Source of the DNA: Treponema vincentii F0403
GTDB lineage: Bacteria > Spirochaetota > Spirochaetia > Treponematales > Treponemataceae
DNA: 64,000 bases
Direction of reading: 5' to 3'
NCBI RefSeq assembly: GCF_000412995.1
Contig: NZ_KE332512.1
Location: 1,822,959 to 1,886,958, forward strand
Shown here piece after piece: positions 18,260 through 24,854 of this stretch. Both the position numbers and the translations under genes were made by a program. A model generated the notes under the pieces. That model did not search any database and had not been told where the DNA came from. It was given only the letters and a program-made list of their open reading frames with translations. Every line of letters begins with the position of its first letter. The stretch's first letter is position 1.

Positions 18260-19087
18260 CTATTGCCATAGATAAAATTGATGAATTGCCTTGAGAAAAA
18301 AGAATCCTCCTGCCAAGAGCACTGCAATACCAACCGCGGTAAAAAACCACGAACCGGCGTATAACACTGCGGTATACGCTATTAACATTGCCAACAGCCG
18401 GAACGCAGCTTTCCGATATTCGATAATACTGCGATAAATACCCACCAGCAAAAAAGATAGTACGGCTAATACGCAGACAATCCCGCTGAATGAATACAGA
18501 AGATAACGATAAGAGCGGGAAAATGAAAAAAACGACACTATATGGACGGTATCGATAGGGATGATATGGGATAGTGCAAAAGCGATAAAACTCAGCAAGA
18601 AAATAATGGAACCCGTTTCCCTCGTAAAAGTCTTATGGGCAAAGAGGCTGGAAGTTAAAAGCGCTAAGCAGGCGCCAAAACGAAAAAAGAAAATAATCCG
18701 TGCAATAGAGGCTGTAAATATGGTCAGTAACGGATAACGGATTTGCAGCGGAAAAAGGAGCTGCAGCGCCTCGACGGAAAGTGAAAAAACAAACAGACTG
18801 AAAAACGAGATTTCAAGTGCATGAGTTTTTTCAAAGAGAAAAAAGACGCATATCAGCAAGGCCAATGCTATCACTGGGAACGAGGCAACGCCGACCATAA
18901 CTGCATAGTTATTATAGGCAAAAATCGGCAGCCTTAATAACCCAAAAGAACTTTCCGGCGCTGCCGGAAGCTCGGCAAGCAAGTTATGCGTAACGATAGC
19001 GATACAGCAGCTTACACTGCCGATTGCTATGAGCGCAGCCATACAAATAGCGAAAATTAAAATTCTATTACGTCCGGCTATTGTCAT
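18260..19087 (-). CDS. polytopic membrane protein of unknown function
   Basis: 275 residues with roughly seven hydrophobic helices (starting about residues 9-30, 60-85, 90-112, 120-150, 160-178, 195-220 and 232-268) and short polar loops. I see no catalytic or transport motif and no recognised family. It faces the lipid-kinase gene tail to tail, 20 bases apart. The ATG lies 7 bases after a perfect TATACT, with no Shine-Dalgarno. Confidence 0.75.
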   Translation of the reverse strand: MTIAGRNRILIFAICMAALIAIGSVSCCIAIVTHNLLAELPAAPESSFGLLRLPIFAYNNYAVMVGVASFPVIALALLICVFFLFEKTHALEISFFSLFVFSLSVEALQLLFPLQIRYPLLTIFTASIARIIFFFRFGACLALLTSSLFAHKTFTRETGSIIFLLSFIAFALSHIIPIDTVHIVSFFSFSRSYRYLLYSFSGIVCVLAVLSFLLVGIYRSIIEYRKAAFRLLAMLIAYTAVLYAGSWFFTAVGIAVLLAGGFFFLKAIHQFYLWQ

Positions 19088-19094
19088 ACGTGCC

Positions 19095-19124
19095 AGTATA
19101 GTTTGAAATCCGCTTCTCTGTCAA
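19095..19124 (-). promoter_or_regulatory. promoter of the membrane-protein gene
   Basis: On the minus strand: TTGACA (19124-19119), 18-base spacer, TATACT (19100-19095), then 7 bases to the ATG at 19087. Transcription should start next to the start codon. Confidence 0.75.
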
Positions 19125-19166
19125 ATATATGTCTTTTGAAAATATGCGGGTATCTCCTTCGTTGCT

Positions 19167-19375
19167 TGTTCAGCGAAGTACGTCCATGTACTTCGCTGAA
19201 CACAAGTTTGACAATGGTCAAACTTGTTTCTGCTTAATACGAGCGGCATCCATGCCGCTGCTGAAAATGCTCAACGTATCAGAACGGACATGGATGTCCG
19301 TGAAGTTGAGCAGCAGCAAGTTTTTCGAAAGAAAACTTGTCGTTAAAAAGCGTACATGGAAGTACGCTTTTTAAC
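19167..19375. repeat. palindromic island A: tandem hairpins
   Basis: Hairpins in series: 15-bp perfect stem 19167-19181/19188-19202 (loop GTCCAT); 11-bp stem 19202-19212/19217-19227; AGCGGCAT/ATGCCGCT at 19242-19259; CTCAAC/GTTGAG (19270-19275/19305-19310) enclosing CGGACAT/ATGTCCG; CAAGTTTT/AAAACTTG at 19317-19339; 14-bp stem 19342-19355/19362-19375 (loop ATGGAA). Three of the turns carry CCATG or CATGG. The stretch is open in one plus-strand frame, but I do not regard it as a gene. Confidence 0.85.
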
Positions 19376-19524
19376 AGGCCTGCGGTTAATTTTTTCTCGC
19401 GCCTCGGATCTATCTCGCCTATTTTCAAAAACTCCGGCTCTGCAGAATCACCATGGGCGGTGGGGAATAAATCGGTAGTGTGTTTTTCCTTGTAAGCGTT
19501 CGATGCGGTTGCGCTTCTTCTCAA
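19376..19524 (-). pseudogene. possible short coding remnant
   Basis: The minus strand has an open frame with a protein-like composition (TTDLFPTAHGDSAEPEFLKI then GEIDPRREKKLTAGL) that runs into island A and has only a TTG start without a ribosome site. I do not recognise the product. It may be a gene remnant or chance. The rest of 19376-19571 shows nothing else. Confidence 0.2.
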
Positions 19525-19571
19525 AGAAAACGATATAACCTAAAAAAAAGTAAGGAGAAAAAAAATTTTTC

Positions 19572-19600
19572 TTGCGGAAACAATTATTCCGTGTTACACT
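19572..19600 (+). promoter_or_regulatory. promoter of the NCS2 permease gene
   Basis: TTGCGG (19572-19577), 17-base spacer, TACACT (19595-19600). The leader to the ATG at 19650 is only about 43 bases, too short for a purine riboswitch aptamer. Confidence 0.6.
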
Positions 19601-19649
19601 AAAAGTAATCGCTGATTGGTACTCATTTATTCTAAAAGGAGGCTACTTT

Positions 19650-20948
19650 ATGGAAAAACTCTTTCAGCTTCAAGCGCACAAAACCACTGTGCGCACCGAA
19701 ATCATTGCAGGGCTGACGACATTCCTTGCAATGGCGTATATCCTTGCCGTTAACCCGCTTATTTTAAGTGATGCCGGATTAAATCCCGGCAGTGTATTTA
19801 CGGCAACCGCATTATCTGCAGCAGTTGCAACATTGATGATGGCTGTTCTTGCCAATCTTCCCGTTGCTCTGGCTCCCGGTATGGGCTTAAATGCTTTTTT
19901 CACGTATACCGTTGTTATCGGAATGAAGTATTCGCCCGCTACGGCATTGACGGCAGTATTCCTTGAAGGTTTGCTGTTCATCCTTCTGTCTTTTTTCAAT
20001 GTACGCGAAGCGATCGTAGAATCAATTCCGATTAACCTGAAAAAAGCCGTTGCAGCAGGTATCGGTCTTTTCATCACCTTAATCGGTATGAAAAATGCGG
20101 AAATTATCGTTGATAACCCTGCGACATTAGTCGGTCTCGGCAATGTTACTTCAGGTCCTGCCCTTTTGGGACTTATCGGTTTGGTTATTACCGCAATCCT
20201 GTATGTCATGCGTGTTCCCGGTTCAATTCTTCTTGGAATTTTGATTACCACGGTAATCGGTATTCCAATGGGCGTTACAGCGCCGGTAGGCGGCTGGGAA
20301 AATTGGTCGATCGTAAGTGCACCTGCAGCTCCGGTATTCTGGAATTTCGATTTCAGCAATATCTTTAGCTTCCAGTTCTTTACGGTATTCTTTTCATTCC
20401 TTTTTGTTGATATTTTTGATACGGTCGGTACCTTAGTCGGTGTTACTAACCGTGCAGGTCTTATCGACAAAGACGGCAATATTCCGCGCGTAAAGCAAGC
20501 GCTGCTCTCCGATGCTATCGGAACGGTTTTCGGAGCTATGATGGGTACTTCTACCGTTACCAGCTTTGTCGAAAGCACTTCCGGTGTAGCAGCCGGCGGA
20601 AGAACCGGTTTAACCGCTTTTACAACCGGTATATTCTTCTTAATCGCTTTGATTTTCTCGCCGATTTTCTTGCTTATCCCGTCGGCCGCAACAGCCCCGG
20701 CACTTATTATCGTCGGATTCCTGATGTTAAGCGCAACAGCGGAAATTAATTTCCAAGATCCTACGGAAGGTATTCCTGCGTTCTTAACCATCGTTATGAT
20801 GCCGTTTGCTTACAGTATTGCTGAAGGTATCGTATACGGTATCCTTTCGTATGTTATTTTGAAGGCGATCACCGGCAAATTCAAGCAAATCCCGATTGTT
20901 ACATGGGTATTGTTTGTCATCTTTATATTAAGAATTATCCTGCATTAA
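19650..20948 (+). CDS. NCS2-family purine permease (AzgA/PbuG type)
   Basis: 432 residues, about 12-14 membrane helices. The ATG at 19650 follows AGGAGG at an ideal distance. Family blocks: EIIAGLTTFLAMAYILAVNP at the N-terminus, ALAPGMGLNAFFTYTVV, FVDIFDTVGTLVGVTNRAGL in the middle and GTSTVTSFVESTSGVAAGGRTGLTA. These identify the AzgA-like hypoxanthine/guanine/adenine:H+ symporters rather than the xanthine/uracil branch. A treponeme with limited purine synthesis would use it for salvage (inference). Confidence 0.9.
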   Translation: MEKLFQLQAHKTTVRTEIIAGLTTFLAMAYILAVNPLILSDAGLNPGSVFTATALSAAVATLMMAVLANLPVALAPGMGLNAFFTYTVVIGMKYSPATALTAVFLEGLLFILLSFFNVREAIVESIPINLKKAVAAGIGLFITLIGMKNAEIIVDNPATLVGLGNVTSGPALLGLIGLVITAILYVMRVPGSILLGILITTVIGIPMGVTAPVGGWENWSIVSAPAAPVFWNFDFSNIFSFQFFTVFFSFLFVDIFDTVGTLVGVTNRAGLIDKDGNIPRVKQALLSDAIGTVFGAMMGTSTVTSFVESTSGVAAGGRTGLTAFTTGIFFLIALIFSPIFLLIPSAATAPALIIVGFLMLSATAEINFQDPTEGIPAFLTIVMMPFAYSIAEGIVYGILSYVILKAITGKFKQIPIVTWVLFVIFILRIILH

Positions 20949-20978
20949 ACGATAGTAAACTTAATATACCGGATAGGC

Positions 20979-21015
20979 CGGGCATTCATACACCGTATGG
21001 ATGCCCGTTTTTTTT
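20979..21015 (+). terminator. intrinsic terminator of the permease gene
   Basis: Stem CGGGCATTCATAC (20979-20991) against GTATGGATGCCCG (20995-21007), one G-T pair, followed by a run of eight T. Confidence 0.9.
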
Positions 21016-21051
21016 CATACCCATCTTTTGCGGCACTGTTTTTTTGAATGC

Positions 21052-21079
21052 TTGCAAAAGATACAAATAAGGATACAAT
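21052..21079 (+). promoter_or_regulatory. promoter of the NYN-domain gene
   Basis: TTGCAA (21052-21057), 16-base spacer, TACAAT (21074-21079), then 7 bases to the ATG at 21087. No Shine-Dalgarno is present, so a leaderless mRNA is predicted. Confidence 0.7.
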
Positions 21080-21086
21080 AGTCCCC

Positions 21087-22022
21087 ATGGATAGAAAATA
21101 TGTATTGCTGATCGACGGCGACAATATCCCGCCGAGTTTTTTGGAAGCTATTATCACCGAAGTTTCTAAAGAAGGTGAATTACTGATAAAGCGCTTATAC
21201 GGCGACTGGACAACGCCGAATATGAACGGATGGAAAAACTGGCTGGAAAAAATTCCCATCCGCCCGGTGCAGCAATTCCGTAACGGTCCGAATGCGACCG
21301 ATAATACCATTATCATGGATGCCATCGAATTGGCAAATACCAACAAAAGTATTAACGCCGTTTGCATTGTTTCTACGGATTCCGATTACTATAGCCTCGC
21401 GCTTAAATTACGGGAATACGGGCTTTACGTACTCGGTATCGGCAAGCAAACTGCTAAGGCTCTTTGGGTAAATGCGTGCAATGAATTTAAGTATCTGGAA
21501 AACCTTGACAGTACCACGACCACGGAAGAAGAAAGTCAAGATTCCCCGTTTGATTCTCTGGAAAAACTGCTAAGCCATGCCTATAAGAATTCCAGAATGA
21601 CGGAAGACGGCTGGGTCAGCCTCTCCGATTTAGGAAAATCCATCAGACGGAGTATGCCTGAGTTCGATCCCCGGTCATATAATCACAATACTTTGCGTGA
21701 AATTCTTGAAGCCTTTCCCGATCAATATGAAATGACAACGGATAAACTGGTTCCTCCCAATCATTGGATTAAGGCATTGGAGCGTCAAAATAGCGGCACG
21801 TTAACGGGTCGTATTAAACGCTTTAAGGGAAATTGGGGAATTATCGAAACGGATGATCACGGCGATTTCTACTTTGGTCTTACGAATCTCACAAAATCGT
21901 CCCGCCGTAAAAAGATTACGGAGGGTATGACGGTGCGCTTTAAAGTATTTAAGGAACCGAACGCGAATGGTGAAAACTTTGCCGAAAGGAACGGCAAAGC
22001 AACGGATGTGGAACTCCGGTAA
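21087..22022 (+). CDS. NYN (LabA/DUF88) nuclease-like protein with LOTUS and cold-shock domains
   Basis: 311 residues in three parts. Residues about 1-150 are a NYN/PIN-like domain: acidic positions in LLIDGDNIPP, DNTIIMDAIELAN and CIVSTDSDYYSLALKLRE match the metal-binding set of the family. About 165-235 resemble an OST-HTH/LOTUS domain (LEKLLSHAYKNSRMTEDGWV, LGKSIRRSMPEFDPRSYNHN). About 240-305 resemble a cold-shock-type RNA-binding fold (GRIKRFKGNWGIIETDDHGD then FYFGLTNL). NYN plus LOTUS is common in bacteria; the extra cold-shock module is less usual. A role in RNA cleavage or turnover is inferred. Confidence 0.82.
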   Translation: MDRKYVLLIDGDNIPPSFLEAIITEVSKEGELLIKRLYGDWTTPNMNGWKNWLEKIPIRPVQQFRNGPNATDNTIIMDAIELANTNKSINAVCIVSTDSDYYSLALKLREYGLYVLGIGKQTAKALWVNACNEFKYLENLDSTTTTEEESQDSPFDSLEKLLSHAYKNSRMTEDGWVSLSDLGKSIRRSMPEFDPRSYNHNTLREILEAFPDQYEMTTDKLVPPNHWIKALERQNSGTLTGRIKRFKGNWGIIETDDHGDFYFGLTNLTKSSRRKKITEGMTVRFKVFKEPNANGENFAERNGKATDVELR

Positions 22023-22066
22023 AAAAAAGGTTTGTAAAGAGACCTTAAAATCGATACGGAGTGTTC

Positions 22067-22175
22067 GGCAACATCAGTACCGGCTTTCTACGGTACTGAT
22101 GTTGCCATGCTTATGCCGCCCATAAGCGGAGTGTATGGCGTCTCTATCGTATTACGATAATTCCTACACGCTCCT
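22067..22175. repeat. palindromic island E downstream of the selenoprotein gene
   Basis: A 16-bp perfect stem (22067-22082/22091-22106, loop GCTTTCTA), a 7-bp hairpin GCTTATG/CATAAGC (22109-22127) and a third imperfect hairpin (GGAGTGTA / TACACGCTCC) that encloses TATCG TATTA CGATA. It lies between the NYN gene and the selenoprotein gene, which converge, and could end both transcripts although there is no long T-tract. Confidence 0.75.
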
Positions 22176-22176
22176 T

Positions 22177-22461
22177 TTAATAGGCCATCCCTTCCACTGC
22201 TAAAGAGTCCATCCACAGCATTTTTACTACCGTAATAGTAAGCGTACCGTTTTCGGTCTGCGTTCCTTTGCGTACATAGACTGTAATGCCGTCGGCGTTA
22301 AAGGAGTCGTAATTATCAACTGAATCGGGCGAACCGGCAAACACGGCCGGTTGAGGTACTACGCCTCCTCACGTACGGCATCCGCCCAAATAGGTATACA
22401 CACTGCTTTCGTTGTGCTTTGCAAGAAAAGCCCTTGCTTTTTCATCGACAGTAACTGTCAT
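22177..22461 (-). CDS. small selenoprotein with in-frame UGA (CC/Se-motif, HesB/IscA-like)
   Basis: Reading through one TGA (22371-22369) gives a 94-residue protein: MTVTVDEKARAFLAKHNESS, then YTYLGGCRT-U-GGVVPQP, then a sequence ending WMDSLAVEGMAY before TAA. The start has a near-perfect AGGAGG 5 bases upstream. The Cys28-x-x-Sec31 pair resembles the C-x-x-U or CC/Se motif of small seleno/thiol proteins distantly like HesB/IscA (family assignment from memory). A 7-bp stem-loop 16 nt after the UGA fits the bacterial SECIS rule. Protein-like sequence continues on both sides of the UGA. Function unknown; a redox or metal-binding role is inferred. Confidence 0.82.
22332..22352 (-). promoter_or_regulatory. 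predicted bacterial SECIS element
   Basis: On the mRNA: stem AACCGGC / GCCGGTT (7 bp, perfect) with the 7-nt loop CGUGUUU. The stem begins 16 nt after the UGA and the loop has G at its second position, as described for bacterial SECIS elements recognised by SelB. Confidence 0.65.
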
Positions 22462-22475
22462 AGTTCCTCCTTGAA

Positions 22476-22507
22476 GATGTCTCAAAAGTCGGTTACTTTT
22501 TCGCATC
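22476..22507. repeat. copy 1 of the GATGTCTCAAAAGT hairpin repeat
   Basis: Related to 32446-32484 and 61946-61984. The centre pairs AAAAGT with ACTTTT. This copy lies in the leader of the selenoprotein gene, just before its ribosome site. Confidence 0.6.
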
Positions 22508-22546
22508 CTCATTTTTAATAATATAGGATTCACTCCTAGTTTTTTT

Positions 22547-22575
22547 AATATAAAAAATTTTTATGTTTTCGTCAA
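22547..22575 (-). promoter_or_regulatory. promoter of the selenoprotein gene
   Basis: On the minus strand: TTGACG (22575-22570), 17-base spacer, TATATT (22552-22547). The predicted leader is about 80 nt and includes a hairpin repeat. Confidence 0.6.
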
Positions 22576-22641
22576 ATCTATTAAAAAAAATATAATTTAA
22601 AAATAGCTTGACACGATACGAAAATAAGGGAAACATACCGT

Positions 22642-23454
22642 ATGATTTATAGCAAAGGTTTATTATACCCCATTATTTTATCCGTCTATATTGCAGGAAA
22701 CCTTGCCTCCCTCCATAGTGCAGAATCACAGCCTTCCATGAACTCAATAGATGAAACGGAAAATCAACGGAAAACAGCACTTTTTACCGATGTCCCGCAG
22801 ACTTCTCCTTTTTCGGAACAAGAATACGATCGGCTGATTTTAAAAATGTATGTTGGTCCTACCAATACACCCTCATATTGGTTTGAAAAAGGAGAATGGC
22901 AATTAAAAGGCGATAATTGCTGGGTCTCCGGCGGAGAGAATGAAATCGTCTCTCCCTATCAATTTAATATGATAAAGCAAGTGCATTATTATCGATACAA
23001 AAACTTGCACCCGCTTGATTCTACATATTATATGCAAGATAAAGATACTACGGATTTTCTTAAAAGGTTTTGTTTTTACCGCTTTACCGGTAAAACGGTT
23101 CTCCCCTCTCTTGATGTATATCTATTTGCCTTGGATATGTATACCGGACTTATCTTTTACTATGCACTTCCGACTCGGTTTGATAAAATTTTAGGGCACA
23201 GTATTCCTCAAGATTGGGTTTCACTTGAAAATCATCCTTATGTAAAAAGAAATTTTCCAAATAGAAAATTTTACGAATTCGATCCTGTCGGTATTATGCA
23301 AGCAAATGGGAAGATTCTTTTATATGATTGGATTATTGAACAGAATAAACGAAAAGACAGCGATATCATCGTGTATATTCCGCATTTGGATACAAAATAT
23401 GAAAACAGCGCTTCAAAAGCCAATCCGGGATATTCCCCGTATCGGATAAAATAA
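22642..23454 (+). CDS. secreted protein of unknown function
   Basis: 270 residues. A hydrophobic N-terminus (about 5-27, ending LHSAES) looks like a signal peptide without a lipobox cysteine. The mature part is rich in Tyr, Phe and Lys, with blocks such as SYWFEKGEWQLKGDNCWVSGG and TGLIFYYALPTRFDKILG. I see no enzyme motif. The gene is AT-richer than its neighbours. TTGACA at 22608-22613 lies upstream, but the -10 is poor. Confidence 0.7.
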   Translation: MIYSKGLLYPIILSVYIAGNLASLHSAESQPSMNSIDETENQRKTALFTDVPQTSPFSEQEYDRLILKMYVGPTNTPSYWFEKGEWQLKGDNCWVSGGENEIVSPYQFNMIKQVHYYRYKNLHPLDSTYYMQDKDTTDFLKRFCFYRFTGKTVLPSLDVYLFALDMYTGLIFYYALPTRFDKILGHSIPQDWVSLENHPYVKRNFPNRKFYEFDPVGIMQANGKILLYDWIIEQNKRKDSDIIVYIPHLDTKYENSASKANPGYSPYRIK

Positions 23455-23459
23455 AGTTT

Positions 23460-24815
23460 TTAGGGTGTTTTATGTTGATATACGGCGGCGCTTTCTTTTG
23501 CCTGCCGGAACTTTTCCCAGTCCGGCGTATGAGGTATAAAAAATCCGTCTGTGCCGATAGTTTTTTGCGTATCAATAAGTCCCGCTTGCTGCTTGGCGGT
23601 TAAAACCCTCAGTACCGCCTCATCAAGCCTTGCCGCAAAATCGGTATCGGCCGCCGCTTTCTCCGCAAGCGCTTCGATAAGCGGATAGGTCTTAGACAGC
23701 GAGCACATAACCATATCGCAGCCGGCAGCGAGTGCCCGCACGGCGTTTTCTTCGGGAGCGGCTCCGTTTTGCCGTAACGCCTGCATTGCAATATCGTCGG
23801 TGATGATAAGACCGGAAAATCCCAATTTGTTGCGGAGTAGCGCAATCCCTTTTGCGGAAAAACAGAACGGCGCCGCTTCGATTACCGGTACCGTAATATG
23901 AGAAATCAGTATGGCCGCCGCACCGTCCGTAATTGAAGGCCGGAATGCCGCGCAATAGCGGTTAAGGAAGGTATCATAGTCGACGGTTAATTCCGCAGTA
24001 CCTTTGTGTAAATCTGCAGCGCTGTTGCCGGGAAAGTGCTTAACCGCCGCAAAGATGCCTGCTTTTTGCATTCCGCGCACTGCCGCCGCAGCGTATTGCC
24101 CTGCTTGTTCAGGCTCCGAGCTGAATGTCCGTGTACCAAGTGCCGCCGCAGTTTCTTCCGTTCCGGCCTCCGCCACCGGTGCAAGATTTAGGCGGAGTCC
24201 AAGTTCCCGCATCTGCTGCCCCAGCAGACGGTAAAGTTCTTCCGCTTCTTCGGCGGAAAAACGCGTGCCGATTTCCTCCGCAGCGGGTACCGGTACGGTA
24301 ATGCGGCGGGTGCGGTATACGGTACCGCCTTCGTTATCAAGTGCAAAAAGCGGCGGGATAAAAGTATGGCCGGAACGGTGCGCCGTATCCTGAAAGCCAT
24401 GCACAGCCGATTCTAAAAAATCTGCGACTGCTTGCGGCGTATCCGCAATATTATATCCGAATAAGAGGATTGCCCCCGGTACGGTTCCCTTAAACGATGC
24501 GATGCTGTTTACATCTGCCGTTTTGCTGCCGGCGATATTAATCATCAACACCTGCGCCGCTTTTTCTTCAAGAGAAAGCCGGGAAACAACGGCTCGGAGG
24601 GCTTCCTCATTTTGAGATGCGGGCGCCGTAGCTTGAGATGCCGCCGGTACGGCAATGCTTCCGGTTTGCGCTGATGAGGAAGCGGTTTGCGTAGATTGCG
24701 CGGATGTAGGTTGCGTAGATAAAGCAGAACCTTGCGCAAATAAATTGGGGATAATAAAAAAGAAAAAAGCTGCAGCGGTAAAACAACTGCAGCCCATTTT
24801 TTTTGTTGCTAACAT
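23460..24815 (-). CDS. glycoside hydrolase family 3, NagZ-like beta-N-acetylhexosaminidase
   Basis: 451 residues. N-terminal signal-like segment (about 10-28, FTAAAFFFFIIPNLFAQG), then a Ser/Thr/Ala/Gln-rich linker of about 40 residues and the GH3 barrel. Motifs: FALDNEGGTVYR, KHFPGNSAADLHKG near residue 260 and GFSGLIITDDIAMQAL, whose first Asp of TDD is the expected nucleophile. NagZ enzymes carry D-S-H for the catalytic His; here it reads D-L-H, so the dyad is probably kept. Likely removes GlcNAc from muropeptides or host glycans outside the cytoplasm. An internal ATG at 24797 is an alternative start. Confidence 0.85.
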   Translation of the reverse strand: MLATKKMGCSCFTAAAFFFFIIPNLFAQGSALSTQPTSAQSTQTASSSAQTGSIAVPAASQATAPASQNEEALRAVVSRLSLEEKAAQVLMINIAGSKTADVNSIASFKGTVPGAILLFGYNIADTPQAVADFLESAVHGFQDTAHRSGHTFIPPLFALDNEGGTVYRTRRITVPVPAAEEIGTRFSAEEAEELYRLLGQQMRELGLRLNLAPVAEAGTEETAAALGTRTFSSEPEQAGQYAAAAVRGMQKAGIFAAVKHFPGNSAADLHKGTAELTVDYDTFLNRYCAAFRPSITDGAAAILISHITVPVIEAAPFCFSAKGIALLRNKLGFSGLIITDDIAMQALRQNGAAPEENAVRALAAGCDMVMCSLSKTYPLIEALAEKAAADTDFAARLDEAVLRVLTAKQQAGLIDTQKTIGTDGFFIPHTPDWEKFRQAKESAAVYQHKTP

Positions 24816-24854
24816 AAAAAAAGCGTTACCGGAAGCGCATCTATAACTAGGCTG

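Noticed and set aside
19129-19374. 81-codon open frame across island A
   Set aside because: It is made almost entirely of hairpin repeats, lacks a ribosome site and has no protein-like pattern. It is kept only as a comment in the island entry.
19601-19649. Purine riboswitch before the NCS2 permease
   Set aside because: The leader after the predicted promoter is about 43 bases, and no three-way-junction sequence is seen.
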